Shown in pieces: positions 11,259 through 24,178 of a stretch of DNA of 64,000 bases. The notes under the pieces were generated by a model that was not told where the DNA came from, did not search any database, and worked only from the letters and a program-made list of their open reading frames with translations. Both the position numbers and the translations under genes were made by a program. Within the stretch, counting starts at the first letter, position 1. The number at the start of each line of letters is the position of its first letter. Source of the stretch: Thelephora terrestris (Eukaryota > Basidiomycota > Agaricomycetes > Thelephorales > Thelephoraceae); assembly GCA_015956445.1 (NCBI GenBank), contig WIUZ02000002.1, positions 2,976,001-3,040,000 on the forward strand. The letters run 5' to 3'.

Positions 11259-12674
11259 ATGTCGACGTCTGGCATCGGGCCGTCTGCTGAGCTCACTGGT
11301 GTGTCTGTAGAGTTTGCGTCGCGTTCAGACAATCGGAATCGTTGACGAGCTCACCAGCTGCGTTCTCGAGGGCTGTTGACTCGAAATCGAGCGTGAGGTT
11401 CATCAAGGTTAACATCTCAAACGAATCTCTCGTTCCCACCTCCACAATACCCCCATCTGGAACCTTCCAGCAGGATCTGGACAAGTTGGTCGACGTGCTT
11501 GAAGATAATATCCCCGCATACGTCCTCGCTCGGACAGATAAGCCCGGCTCAGATTGGCTCGCGATCTTCTATGTCCCAGAAACATCCAAAGTCCGAGATA
11601 AGGTGAGCTTAGATGGTCTTATCGGACCGAACTCTCTTATAGATATGAGGCATCTAGATGCTTTACGCGTCGACCCGGAACTCTGTTACAAAATCACTAG
11701 GCTCGACCCATTTCACGGACAGCATTTTTGCCACGTCCAAGAAAGATGTGACTGGAGATGCGTATACGCGACACCTTCGAAGCCTCGCAGCCCCAAAACC
11801 CCTGAGCAAAAGAGAGAAGGAACTTGCTGAGATGTTCGAGGCCGAGAAGAAAGCGGCGGATGATTATCAGGGTAGCAATGCGTTGAAGAGTCTTCTGAGC
11901 GGTGCGGCTGTCGGCTTTACTTGGTCTCCCGAAGTTGAAGAGGCCTTCAAGCAACTGGCAGCGGAGGCATCTTCCAAACTGCTCGTCGTTGTGAGTAATA
12001 TGCTACGTTGGGTGAATTGGTCCATCGATACCCTGATCAGACCGTTGAAACACCGGGCGAAACCCTCAAGCTTGTCTCGTTCGCAGAAGCCACCGCCGAT
12101 CAGGTAGGGTCAAAGCTACCACCTTCAGACCCAGGTGAGCCCACCGCTTCACGATTCACTTCACGGCCCGACCTTCCGTTCGCCCCGTAGCGTTCGCTTT
12201 CTTTGGTTGGCCCCACAACCACAGCCCATCGACCCCTCGGGAAATTGGTGTGTACCATCGTCACCACCGCCTCTACTTGAAGTTGATGATCTTTTTCCAG
12301 TGTTTATCTACTCTTGCCCATCGACGTCCCCTGTGAAGCACCGAATGCTATACTCTTCTGGTTCAGGAGCTGTATACAAAACTGCGAGCGGTCTTCTTTC
12401 TTCGATCGACGGGGCGAGTCCCTTGGCCACTCGTAAGGTCGAGACTTCCGATCCCAAGGAAATAAACGCGAAGTTCCTCACCGAGGAACTCGCTTCTTCC
12501 TCCACGTCTTCGTCCTCATCGTCGATTCCCACGCGGACTGGCTTAAGAGGTACCGACAACGGGAGTGTTGTGAGCGCTGAAGCACAACGGTCCGTCAAGG
12601 AATTGGCCCAACAGTTCTCGCGTCCGAAGCCACCGGCACGGAGCGGTCGTAGTGGCACAGGCCTCCCTTTGTAG
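11259..12674 (+). CDS. TWF1: Twinfilin (two ADF-homology domains)
   Basis: Twinfilin binds actin monomers and caps filament barbed ends. It acts in the cytoplasm at actin patches. Six exons give 380 residues: 11259-11298, 11358-11602, 11658-11990, 12041-12134, 12191-12247, 12301-12674. The first ADF-H domain reads SVRFIKVNISNESLVP, DNIPAYVLAR, WLAIFYVPETSKVRDKMLYA and STRNSVTKSLGSTHFTDSIF. The second has LKLVSFAEATADQVGSKLP, FAFFGWP and VFIYSCPSTSPVKHRMLYS. Between them is a charged linker (REKELAEMFEAEKKAADDYQ). The tail is Ser-rich and basic, as in other twinfilins. Every intron is 50-60 nt and the phases agree. Confidence 0.93.
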
Positions 12675-12859
12675 TACATACAGTATTTGAGATGATCGCA
12701 GCTCGCAATATACTTATGCAGCACGCGAAACCCCATGATCTCATCGTTGCTTACTCTCGCCGGACCATGATCATGATCCGTAGAAGATTGAACCTTGACG
12801 AGCATGTATTGAACGTCTTCCTTGAACACTGACCTATATCCATCACTCTCTCGCGGAAT

Positions 12860-14754
12860 ATGTTCCTCAAGTCGATATCCAGACACCCGTCCACCGTCAC
12901 GTACCGTGCCCACGCCACAAGGGTCGTCCAGACTAGAGCTCAGACACCTTGGTCAACACAGACACTCAGGTGTTTGAACGTCGCCGCGGGTGCTCCCGTA
13001 CCCCGCAAACGCAAAGTTTGGGACTCGGTAGATGAGGCTATCAAGGATGTCAAGTCTGGGGATACATTGCTGAGCGGAGGTTTGTTGGTTTGGAATATTC
13101 GATGTCTGTGTGTGTCACTCACTCCTCCTTCGTAGGATTTGGCCTCTGCGGAACTCCGGATACCCTAATTGGAGCACTAGCGAAGAGGAAGGAAGTCAAC
13201 GACCTCACTGCCGTCTCGAACAACGCCGGATCTGGAGAATATGGGTTGGGTACGTTCGATCCGACAAGTGCCGACCCACCCTCGGCCGACTAAACGCGCC
13301 CTTCATTGTTTCCCTTCAGGAAAGCTCTTACATGCCGGGTCCATTTCCAAGATGATTTCCTCTTATATCGGGGGCAACAAGTATTTCGAGTCTCTCTACC
13401 TCAAGGGTGAGATCGGACTGGAGCTTGTGCCTCAAGGAACCCTGGTCGAGCGTATTCGTGCCCACGCAGCTGGGATTCCGGCGTTCTATACTCCTACTGG
13501 TGCTTCTACTGCTGTAGAGGAGGGTTCCATTCCGATACAGTACAACGAGGGTGGCATGGGTAACGGTGTCAAGACGCCCGGGCACAAGAAGGAGGCTAGG
13601 GAGTTTGGTAATAGGAGATATGTGCTGGAACCCGCTATTGCGGGGGATGTCGCGTTCATCAGAGCTTGGAAAGTGGACGAGGTTGGGAATTGCGTGTTCA
13701 GGTTCGTATCAATGCTCTGAATATCGTGCTCCATTGCTAACTTGACTCCTCTGTGCCAGATACACCGCGAACAACTTCAGCGCGCCAATGGCCAAGAATG
13801 CCAAGTTGACCATCGTCGAGGTGCGGATTCCTCTCTCCGAACTGACAAGTTTCGGTTGATTATATGCGCTCCACAGGCGGAGGAAATTGTCCCAGTCGGA
13901 TCTCTATCCCCGAACTCGATCCACCTTCCTGGAATTTACGTGGACCGAATCGTGAAAGCGACTGCACCCAAACAAATCGAATCTCGCACACTTGCTTCCC
14001 CTCCCACAGATGCAGCGACCGAGAAGGGCTCTACCCTTGACCAACGTCGACGGATCGCCCGACGAGCTGCGAAGGAGATCAAAGACGGCTTTTACGTGAA
14101 CTTGGGTATCGGAATGCCCACTCTCGTCCCAGAATACCTACCTCCGAGCGTCCGTGTGTGGTTGCAGAGCGAGAATGGAATCTTAGGAATGGGACCATAC
14201 CCCACGGAGCAGCAGCTCGATGCGGACATCATCAATGCCGGAAAGGAAACTGTGACACTCCTTCCCGGTGCCTCCGTATTCGACTCGAGTGAATCATTTG
14301 CTATGATTCGCGGTGGTCATGTGGATGTAGCTATTCTTGGCGCGATGGAGGTCTCCCAGGCGGGTGACATCGCAAATTTCATGATCCCAGGAAAGATGGT
14401 CAAGGGTGAGCCCGGGTTGCTGAACCAGAGGCAGCCAATCGGCCACTAATCCGCCTGCCAACAGGTATTGGAGGTGCTATGGACCTTGTGTCGAACCCGG
14501 ATAAGACGAGAGTCATCGCCGTGATGGATCACTGTGCGAAGGATGGTTCCCCGAAGATCTTGAAGAAGTGCTCGCTTCCGCTGACTGGCGCGAATACGGT
14601 TTCGCAGATCATCACTGAACTCGCGGTGTTCAACGTCGATAGGAAGGCGGGTGAACTGGAGTTGATGGAGTTGGCGGAGGGTGTTACTCTTGAGCAGGTT
14701 AAGGCGAAGACTGGATGCGGATTCAGGGTCAGCGGGAACCTCGGAAAGATGTAA
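12860..14754 (+). CDS. Succinyl-CoA:3-oxoacid CoA-transferase, mitochondrial
   Basis: Transfers CoA between succinyl-CoA and acetoacetate (ketone-body use). Some fungal members instead move CoA between acetate, succinate and propionyl-CoA. Six exons give 531 residues: 12860-13079, 13136-13249, 13320-13701, 13760-13820, 13877-14405, 14465-14754. Residues 1-45 are Arg/Ser/Thr-rich without acidic residues, as expected of a matrix presequence. The alpha part has [18 protein letters not shown] and [13 protein letters not shown]. The beta part has [17 protein letters not shown] and the active-site motif [12 protein letters not shown] with the glutamate that carries CoA. Alpha and beta parts are fused in one chain, as in the eukaryotic enzyme. 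Length matches the family (about 520). Confidence 0.93.
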
Positions 14755-15395
14755 AGAGTAAATGTCATTATTCCTCACCCTGTATATCAGCTGTAGCCAC
14801 AGCCTTGAGATTTGCCCTCTGAATGTGTACAGATGATGTTCGACGCCAACTCAAATTTTCTGCACTTCTGGGCGATCAAGGACCTCCAAATTTACCGCCC
14901 TTCGCCCGATTGCTAAGCATAGAGAGAAGTCTTGAGCTTTTCTAGATTATAGTTGGAATTAATGACCTTGCCTACGGTCATCGCGAAGTTCAAATTAAGC
15001 CCGTAGGTTTCCTTGGTGATCGTGAAAGGGAGATTTGATCGTCTTGCAGATCACTTGCGTCCGTTTGGGTGGCCCAGTCACCTGCGTCATCAAACAAAGA
15101 GCAGTTCCTCGTAACCGAGTCGATTCCTGTCGTCTTTTTTTGCTCGCGTAGAATTTTCGTATGGGACGCGCTGTGGGGAAGGAATTTGTAACTTTGTTGT
15201 AATCGGCGACTCGGCGTGAATTGGACGCGTGATGACATAATCTATGGTTGAAGGCTGTTTACCGACCCTCATACCTCCATCGGGTTGTGCCTGGCGCTCT
15301 TAGCACTGCAACTTGCTTAGCACCAACGTGGGTCAGTGGTGTTCTGGTCTACTTGGACTCCCTCGTCGTCGTCTGGCTCGTTGGACAACCACATA
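14755..15395. other. Intergenic, 0.64 kb
   Basis: It holds the 3' region of the CoA-transferase gene and the promoter of the LRR gene. No other structure is seen. Confidence 0.5.
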
Positions 15396-18300
15396 ATGTC
15401 TCACGCCAGCTCCTCACCACGATCACCCCGACCCAAGCCAGCAAACCAAACCCCCGGCGTTTCCCTCTCCCCAGAACACATCTCTGGGGCACAGCATAAG
15501 TCAACCGACAATGGTGCCACCTTGGACCTTTCCCACAAGAATATAAGGCAGATCAGCGAGGAGGTTGCGCATGAACTCGTCGCGCTTGGGCATACAAACC
15601 CGAACGAGGATGCTTTTGGTCCAGTGTCTAGGTGCGGTTCTCCCTAGCTGGGCTTGCGTGTCCTCTGTCTGAACTTCAGATAGGTTGGCATTGGGGTTCA
15701 ACAGACTGGCTACCTTACCCACGGCCTTCACGCTTTTGGCCCATGTTCGGTACCTCAACCTGAAAGGCAACGCCTTCACCTCTTTCCCAGACCCAGTACG
15801 CCTTGTATTCCCCTATCCACCCCTAATCTCATGATCTTACCGTTCCAATAGGTCACAACGATGCCAGCGCTCGAGGTCCTCGATCTGAGCCGGAATAAGA
15901 TCAGGTCCCTCCCCAAACAACCAGGCTCTCTTTCAAACTTAAGGGTTTGTCGGTTCTTGTAAAAACTGTGTCACGTTCTGACTTGCCCTTTCAGGTTTTT
16001 TCCTTGTCCAAGAACAAGATCAGCGTTCTCCCAATATATATCACTCAGTTTCGAAGTTTGCGGATCTTAAAAGTGGATCAAAATCCGTTTGAGTACCCGC
16101 CGATATCGGTGATGGTCCCAAAAGGTGACCTCAAGGACCACAAATATATGGAATCGTGGATCGAATCCGTGAAGCAGTGGCTCAGGGAGGATTCAAGTCC
16201 TGCGCGTCGATCGAGCATGGATTCTACAGCGAGCGAACAAAAGTTGGAATTCAGGTAACGCCGCCCTCAGCGTTGTTGCCACCAAAAACTGACACGCCCC
16301 TCCCGTTTTTAGGTCTCCTATCCTACAATCATCGGTGTCTTTTCTAACTGCGGACGAAAAGTTTCATTCATTTGACTTGACCACCCATTCAAGAACAACT
16401 TCCGTCGATTCCGATAATTCAGCATATAGCGCCATCGAGGCGTCGCCGCAAATGCCGTTCCTCCCGTCCAATGGTCTTGTAGCGAGGGGTTCCGGGCTGG
16501 GACGTCCACCGCGGTTAAATCTCAGTCCTGTCCCTTCTTTCATACCCACAGCAGCGCATACCGAATCTCCTACATCTCCCGCCCACTACCTGCCAACTCC
16601 CGACGGCTCTGTATCCTCCGAAGAAGACACAGCAAAGATATTTGGAGTTAACCAGCCACAGCAACATGCGCGCAACGCTTCGTACGCGGCTGGCTCTAAA
16701 CTTCCCCGACCCTCTTTGGCGGCGAAGAAGAGCTTACCCGATATGCGCCTGGCTATGCCACAATCAACCTCGACCACCCCAGCATTACCCCTTTCGACTG
16801 GAGCACCTTTGCTCGCCAAGACGACGGTACCGCCCCGTGATCTGCCCTCGCGTTCCCCCTCTCGTCAAGACTCTGGGTTCTCCGAAGGTCGTTCCGATTC
16901 GGTGAGGACATCGACGGACACGGTCGTCATGCCCCCACCAATTGCCGATCGGCCACCGTCTGTCACATCAATTGATGCAGAAAGGAACTCGTACTTCCGA
17001 CGGCTGTCCACTTTGCCACCGTCGACAATTTGCAAGTCGGTACCGCGATCACTGCTTACCCTGGTTGATGCTGCCCGCGGAATACTCTTCGCTGTGTCTC
17101 AGGTCTACCAATCCCTCCAGCATTATACAGTCTACGCGATCGATGAACGTCTTTCTGCAGTTCTGCTGAAAGTTCTGGATCCCGCCAGCCATTATATGCT
17201 TTCGCTTATCAACGCTCTCGACCGTTTTGATGCGACAAGTAGGCGATCGGTCCCTTCCCCCTCCGTATGCCGAGCGGTCGTCGAGAGTTGTAGGGACACG
17301 GTATCGATTTTCATCAAGGCTATGGGAGTCCTGAGCCTTCAATTGAAAGTTCTCGCTACGGGGGATGACATACGGTACACACGACAACTGTTACTGGTCC
17401 TCTACGGTGCAACGGCCGAAGTCTCAAACTCGTGGCAAAGCATCTTTCCGTACATGGAGGAGGTCGAACCTCTGCTAAGGGAACGCCCGCCGCCTTCTTC
17501 CTCCAAACTGCCTCCACACCAGGCGACACCCGCGTCCAGATCCGTTAGCCCACACATCCCGTTCGGTTCCCCTGCCTCCCATCCCCCGTCTTCTTTCATG
17601 CCCTCTCCGAGGCTGATCTTGCGTTCTCATTCCGCACAACCCCCAGGAGTGGAAAGTGAAAGATCGAGAATGATGCGAAGGCACGCTGGATCGTTCAGTT
17701 CCAAGGACGTGGAAATTGGGAAGATGTTACCGTCTTATATGGATCCACTCCCCATAACCCCACGAATACCTCGAAATACTTCGAACTTGTCAATAAACCC
17801 CGGTATATCAGGATACAGAAGATCATGGGGAGAACATTCGCGACAGAACTCGCAATCTTCTATGGTAGCCTCGTCATCATCATCCACGGCTTCTTCTCCT
17901 TCCATTCCATCAAAGCATCACATGCAAGATCCCCCTTCGAGCTCTAGTACGCTTTTGGACAACGAGGCGGTCGAGGCAATGAAGGTAGCGGTGGATATCG
18001 CGCCCTCCGTTTGGGAGACCATGGAGACGCTCGTCGGTGATGTGGTTTCAGCCAAATTCAATATTTCCGAAGCATTGGCCAGTGCGAAGGTTTTAACAAA
18101 GAGGTTAAGGGACAACATTAAGGCGGTGCGAGAGTTTGATCCTACCGCGGATAGGAAGGCGCTCCGTGATGACGCCACGGTGTTTGCCAAGGTAAGACGA
18201 TCTCTGCGTTTCAATGGGGATTGCAGGTTTTAACTTGGGCACGTCTTGCGTTCTTCAGACGGTGATTTTACTGTGCAACGTATTCAAGAATCACGGGGCT

Positions 18301-18717
18301 GAGAGACCGTTGCCCTCCGATCTGCGAACAAACATGATCGTCCTCATGAACGCGACCGAGGAAAGCGTGATGTTGCTCCACGTTTCGTCATTTTCACCGT
18401 CGACCAATAGGCCGTATTCACCGCTGATCAGCGGGGGAAGTGGTTTCGGACTCTCGACTCCCGGATTCGGCGCGTCTTCTTCGCCATCTTTGACTACGGG
18501 AGGATCAGGAGACGACATGAGGGAGTTTAAGCTTGGCTCGGGGATTACGACGACCAGGCACGCCTTGCAGTCCAACACCGCGAGACCGGGACTGTATAAT
18601 TCTGGTGCGGCCGGGTTGAGAGGGCAGGCGCCGTACCAAGGGTTCAAGGTTCCGTCGTTCACGAGGGTCGATAGCAAGGGCCGGTACGGTGGACTCACGA
18701 GCGGCGATGAATCATGA
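15396..18717 (+). CDS. SOG2-type leucine-rich-repeat protein of the RAM signalling pathway
   Basis: Sog2 is a scaffold of the RAM network (Cbk1/Mob2/Kic1/Tao3), which controls polarity and cell separation. Six exons give 1012 residues: 15396-15631, 15684-15795, 15852-15944, 15995-16254, 16313-18191, 18259-18717. After a Ser/Pro-rich start come LRRs: TLDLSHKNIRQISEEVA, LALGFNRLATLPTAF, HVRYLNLKGNAFTSFP, LEVLDLSRNKIRSLP, VFSLSKNKISVLP, LRILKVDQNPFEYPP. A long Ser/Thr/Pro-rich segment follows with many SP sites. The SOG2 domain starts near YFRRLSTLPPSTICKSVPRS and includes ILFAVSQVYQSLQHYTVYAI and RQLLLVLYGATAEVSNSWQS. A helical C-terminal part (VWETMETLVGDVVSAKFNIS) ends the protein. All splice phases agree. 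The choice of start assumes the first ATG in frame with the LRRs (MSHASSSPRSPRPKP). Confidence 0.88.
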
Positions 18718-19671
18718 CACGTGGAGAACGGGGTGAGGTGAAACGACGAGCGAGTTGGTGCTTTGAATGGTGATATGCAGAACCCCGTTGCCTCCCACTT
18801 TCTTTTTTTTTGACATTTAGCATTTCTTCTTACACATACTGACGCATCAGACGAATCATATACTTCTCATTCGGTTCTCTTACGATACACATACGGACGA
18901 TTTCAATCAGATCCGTGCGCACGTTTCGCTGCACCTCCCTCGCGTTGTTTGGATGCCGACTTCCCTATCTACCCAGCGATAGCTCGGGAATTGCCAAGTG
19001 AAGATATTCGACCATCTACCCGAGCTCCCCGGGGGCGGTACATTGGAGCAGAGGATTGAAGACTCCAGCCACAGCAAAGCACCGACTGTGATGGCGGATA
19101 TCTTGATGGTTGAGTCTTTTGTACGTCCATCGCCTGGATTCCACTCGATATTCTTGCAGGGATGAGTCTTGTTGCCGCCGTTGTTTCTGGAGACCCCTCC
19201 TCGCGTTGGTATGATATTGGTGGACTGGGGGGCCCTGGACGCCTTCCAACCCCAGGAAACTGTTAAAGCAGCTTTCCTTGACACCCCAGGATCCCCACAT
19301 TTATCTCCGCGCCCTCCTCGGACATGTTCTATGGCAGTGGACATTGAATATTTGAATCCCTGGGAGAGCATGCGGTGCCCATGCTCCATATAAGCACCAA
19401 TTTGTCAGTGGCATACTACTCACAGAGTCAATCAGGACGCCAGGAAAATAAAAAGGAAACCCGAAAGCAAAGTCAGAAAAAGAAGGTCTGTGATGCGCGG
19501 CCTGTTCAGGTATCTTGGCATCTTCTAAAAACCTTCAATGGGCCCGTCGCAACGGCTTTTGCGACACAGTATATATAAGACGGAGGCATGGCTCGGGTTC
19601 CATGCTCCAGTTTCGCGGTTTGAGCGTTTGCGCTTTGCCCCTTTCATTCCCCTTTGGCTGCTTAGAATTCC
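18718..19671. other. Intergenic, 0.95 kb
   Basis: 3' region of the SOG2-like gene and promoter of the first DUF6533 gene. No gene is seen. Confidence 0.5.
19572..19578 (+). promoter_or_regulatory. TATA box of DUF6533 paralogue A
   Basis: TATATAA about 95 bp before the start codon at 19672. Paralogue B has TATTTAAA at a matching distance and in a similar context (acagtat). Confidence 0.45.
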
Positions 19672-21492
19672 ATGTCGTCAGTCGAACAACTTATCCAAGA
19701 TGCGCAGGATGCGTACGTGACCTTTTCCTTCCTCTCGCAGCGATGCCACCTCTGACCCGGCTATGATTAGAAACATATTCACGGTAAACACGGTTCATCC
19801 AGCCGTAGTATTGCAGCCTGGGACTTATCACAAAGCTGATATGCAGTACTACTGGATAGCCCTTGCGACTCTCCTGTGCTACGACTATTTTCTCACCTTA
19901 GCAGACGAGGTTTGTGTCATGTTAGCTTGAGAAATGTCCCTGTTCACCACATCCAGGTGCGATATGCATGGAAGGGGAAGAAATCCTATGGTAGGTTATC
20001 TTGTCCTTGAACGCCCCACCCAGTGCACCGACTCGAATCAAGCCTTTGCGATATTCATTCTGGTGTGTATCACAGCTCTACCTCTACTCTCACCGTGTCC
20101 GACCGCTGAACTAGCCGTCGATAGAACAGGTATCTACCGATGCTGTTCATGATATGGGCTATTATCTGTGAGCGTTTAATCCCGCTTTCGAGGCCTACCC
20201 ATTCAAGGCACAACCTCGTAGCGAATTTCTCGTGGACTTACATCAGTAATGTAAGGGCATGGGCGTACAATTCACCGTCAACAGACTCACCTCACAGTCT
20301 GTTTTCCCATCGTAGTTGTGCGTCTATATGCTTTAGGAATGGCGGATAGATGCTATCTGCCTCTCATGACGCCTTAAATGTTCGTTCCGTCGCCGAACTC
20401 ACCTCACGCTCACAGCTGCAAAAAGAAACTGGTCGTTGATACCTTTTTTCTCATCTGGTGCACGTTGATCGCTCAGATCATCTTGAACATGAGGTGCGAA
20501 GCCATTCCATGATCCCCGCCCAATTCACCCTCACGCTAGCACAGGATATATGCCATCACGATGAGGAATAGGGTCATCACAGGTTTCTTTTCCTGCATAA
20601 CTGTCTCGCAGCTTGTGTTGGGTGTGTGTGGAACGGCTTGGGTAGCGGGCGTTGCAGGTATGACTCTCTGTGGGACCTCGTTTTTTCGACGATGGTTGCT
20701 GATGTTTATTGTTTTGGCTATTGGAGACGATGCACGGGCACCGCCCATCTTCCCTACGCCAAAATATGACGCGTGCAGTAACAACGGGAACCGGGGGGTG
20801 GAAATAGCATACGCAACGATCACACTCGGTTATGGTCTGGCTTTCTTACTGTCTCGCATTTACCAACTAACGTAGCACCAGACACGCTGGCGTTTCTCGT
20901 GATTGTTTTCTTCGCCATGTCTGGGCGTGTCAAAGGCTTCAACATGCCACGACTCCTCCGAACGATCGTTCAAGACTCTACTATTTACTTCTTGGTCATA
21001 TTCACGTCTCACTTTGTGTTGGAGATGTCCTTGCTATTCTTGAGTGTGAGTATCTTCGCAGCGGACGGCGGGAGAATGCTGAAAACACCCCTAGCCAAAT
21101 ATGCAACTCTTGCCGGCACTGTGAGTGTTGGATCTGGCGCTTATGGGCGAGAATTTACTCATCTTTCTGCCGTGGGTGGACACATAGTGGAACCTATGTG
21201 TACGTGCTGGCCACGTCTGACAAATGTCCCTCCGAGGCGCTGACAAAAGCCTAGATATCTCCCCGTGATGATCGGACGACTGATGCTTTCTTTGAGGAAA
21301 GCGGCGGATGCATCGGAGGCTGGATGGTCGCTAACAAGCGTATCGCGCACTCCGAGCGGGCGCAAGCATCGGGCCCCGAGACGATTGGGTGAAATGGTGT
21401 TCGCTCCTGTTTTGGACGAAGGCACTGTCATGTCTACCGAGGGAGACATCCCTCTGGCCGCTGCTTCGTCTTCGGAACGTATTCCGGTGTGA
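19672..21492 (+). CDS. DUF6533 multi-pass membrane protein, tandem paralogue A
   Basis: Starts MSSVEQLIQDAQDA. Exons I can place: 19672-19712, 19771-19783 (13 nt), 19847-19909, 19957-19990, 20043-20062 (20 nt), 20125-20167. They give the DUF6533 signature YYWIALATLLCYDYFLTLAD, then VRYAWKGKKSYG and NRYLPMLFMIWAI. Later coding stretches are LIWCTLIAQIILNMRIYAI with TGFFSCITVSQLVLGV (about 20440-20660), DTLAFLVIVFFAM plus NMPRLLRTIVQDSTIYFLVI (about 20880-21035), and a tail RLMLSLRKAADASEAGWSLT to TGA at 21490-21492. This resembles a seven-helix integral membrane protein. The piece between 20168 and 20420 does not resolve into a clear exon chain and may be decayed or unusually spliced. Function unknown. 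Confidence 0.6.
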
Positions 21493-22399
21493 GGTGATGC
21501 ACTCGGGCGGTCTCTACCATCCATCAGCCAAACAGTAGCCTGTTATCGCATTGTAAATTGTATCCTATGCGGCCACAATGTTCGTCGCCTTTTTCAATTT
21601 GTCCCCAAGGATAATTCCATGCGGGGCGGGCCCTTATCGGCTACGCACGCGCCTCTCTCCGTGCATCAAATCTTGAGAGCTAGACTTGGATTTTGTGCGC
21701 AGATGTTTATCCAGATGTGTCTCGGGGATTGCCCAGCGAGTAGTACCTTCCGAGCTGCGGGTGCGGTTGCCGATCACTCACGTGCGCTTGTCATTTCAAT
21801 TGGGAATAGGCATCGAGGTTGATCATCGCTGCGATTCCCAATGGGCTTTCCCCCCCCTCAAGGCCTCAAGGCCTCACGGTTTGCGCTGTCACCATGGGTG
21901 CTCCTAGGTCGCGGCTCCCTAGCGCCCAGAAAGCCGTAAAATCTAGGGTCCATCATTCGCAGACATCTTGGACTTGCCACCATATCTCCTTACGTGCACC
22001 CCTGAGACACGCTCCAAGGGTTTAAATTCCCAATGGGGTAGACGGCGCTCGCTGAAAACAATCGCCAATTTGTTCAGTGGTACGTCTTGCAGATCTGTGG
22101 GGACGCGTTGGCACGGCCTGGGGCCTGAGGACTCTAGGTTGTCGGCCTTCAGGGCTGAGAACGGGTGAGCAAGCGATGGAAATAATTCCGTTACGCGTGG
22201 CCCGTTCGACGCAAGTCCCACAGACGGGTCCTCCTGGCTCCAACGGTTTCGTTCCGACCCTGATCAGTCATGGCCCGCCACCCACTCCAACTAGACGCTT
22301 TACGATACAGTATTTAAAACTACGGTCTAGTAGTTTCACACCCCGGCTCTTCGGTTCACATCTTTCCCTCATCGATCCTCATCGGCTACCCAGAACCCC
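21493..22399. other. Intergenic between DUF6533 paralogues A and B
   Basis: No gene is seen. A short triplicated AAGGCCTC unit lies at about 21860-21885. Confidence 0.4.
22311..22318 (+). promoter_or_regulatory. TATA-like box of DUF6533 paralogue B
   Basis: TATTTAAA lies about 85 bp before the start at 22400 and is preceded by ACAG, as in paralogue A. Confidence 0.4.
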
Positions 22400-24178
22400 A
22401 TGTCCTCGGTTGAACAAGTCGTCCAGGATGAGTACGCCTCCTGTGACTTGCTCTCGCGGCTACGGCGCTATCTCTGACCCGACTACGATTAGGAACTCCA
22501 TTAAGGTGAACTCGGGGCACCGAGCTGGATCAAATCCTTGGACTCAAAAATGTTGATCTACAGTATTACTGGACGGCCCTTGCGTTCCTCCTATACTACG
22601 ACTACTCGCTCACTTTCTCGGACGAGGTTTGTGCCGCATTCGCTTGGGAAGTGCCCTTGTTGACCACAGCCAGGTGCAATATGTGTGGAAGGGAAGGAAG
22701 TCATGGGGTGAGTTACCTAGTCTTCAAGCCTTCCACCCAGTGCACTGAATCCAATCAAGTCTTTGTGATATTCATTCTGGTGTGCACACCGCAGCTCTAC
22801 CTTGAGTTTCAGCCACCTACGAACTGACCGCCCACAGAATAGGTATATACCGATGGCGTTCATGATATGGTATATCGTGCGTGAGTGCTCCGGCCTGCTG
22901 TTGAAGCATAGCTACTCAGGGTTTTCCACGACGTAGAAATCTCATCCTGGAATTCTCCTCATAATGTGAGGACTCGGGTGTTCATTTGGTCACCGAAAGA
23001 CTCATCTCACAGGCCGTTTCTCCATTGTAGACGTGGGTCTGAATGTCAGATCAGTGATCGATAGATGCTCACATCCACCTCTTGTGACGTCTTGATTGCG
23101 AACCTGCCTCACGCTTACAGGTGCAGTAAGACTAACGTTCTCGAGAACCTGCTTTGCACTTGGTGCACGGTGATTGCTCAAGTCGTGTTGAACTCGAGGT
23201 GTGAAACTTTTCCATGATACTCGTCTGATTCACCTTCATGGTGTTACAGAATACATGCCTTAGCGATGAAGAAGTGGGTCGTCACAGGGTTTTTCTCATG
23301 CATAACACTCGCTCAGTTTGCGCTGGGTATATGTATGATGGTTTTGGTGTCGAGCGGCGCTTCCAGTATGACGTTCCTCTCTTTGGCGGCGAGTCCCAAC
23401 ACTGATTTTCTTAGCTATCGGAGACAAAACATCAATCGACGACACGGTACACCAAATCTGCACCGGGAACCGGAAAATACAAATCGCCTACACGGCGATG
23501 TCGCTCTTTTATGGTCTGCTTGTTCTTGACGAGCCATCCTCAGCTCACTAATGTGATAACAGACGCGCTGGCGTTTCTGGTGGTTATCGGTTTCGTCAGG
23601 TCTGGCCCGCTTAAGGGCTTCAAAATGCCGCGCCTCCTCCGGACGTTCGTTCAAGACTCGACCGTATACTTCTTGATCATATTTACGTCTCATTTTGTGC
23701 TCGAGATGTCCCTGTTATTTGCGAGGGTGAGTGTCCCTGTGCCAGTGGTGGCCGACGAAAGCGCCGTTGAACATTCTTCTAGCCAACTCTACAACTCTTG
23801 CCGTCACTGTAGGTGTGGAGGGTTGGACGCCTGTGAGCGAACGTCTAATCATCTTTTTCCTTGCGCTCCGGCATTTAGCGGAACTTTTGTGTACGTGGCG
23901 ACTACATCTGGCACGTATCATTCGAAGACGCTGACAAAAGTGGATCTGTCCCTAGGTATCTCCCCACGATGGTTAGCCGACTGATGCTTTCTTTAAGAAA
24001 AGCGGCGGATACATCTGAATCTGAGGCTGCCTGGTCGCTTACGAGCGTATCGCGCACTTTGAGTTCAGGGCGCAGGCGTTGGACCTCGAGACGATCAGAC
24101 GAGATGGTGTTTGCTCCGATTTTGAACGAAGGCGCTGTCATGCCTACCGAGGGAGACATCCCTCTTGTCGCTGCTTAG
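22400..24178 (+). CDS. DUF6533 multi-pass membrane protein, tandem paralogue B
   Basis: Starts MSSVEQVVQDE and is the closest relative of A. Placed exons: 22400-22431, 22493-22505 (13 nt), 22564-22626 (63 nt), 22674-22707 (34 nt), 22760-22779 (20 nt), then one starting at 22838. They encode NSIK, YYWTALAFLLYYDYSLTFSD, VQYVWKGRKSWG, VFVIFIL, NRYIPMAFMIWYI. Later stretches are LLCTWCTVIAQVVLNSR, TGFFSCITLAQFALGICMMV, DALAFLVVIGFV, NMPRLL-like KMPRLLRTFVQDSTVYFLII and the tail RLMLSLRKAADTSESEAAWS to TAG at 24176-24178. Exons 2 to 5 have the same lengths as in A. As in A, the middle (about 22880-23130) is not resolved, so partial decay cannot be excluded. Function unknown. Confidence 0.6.
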
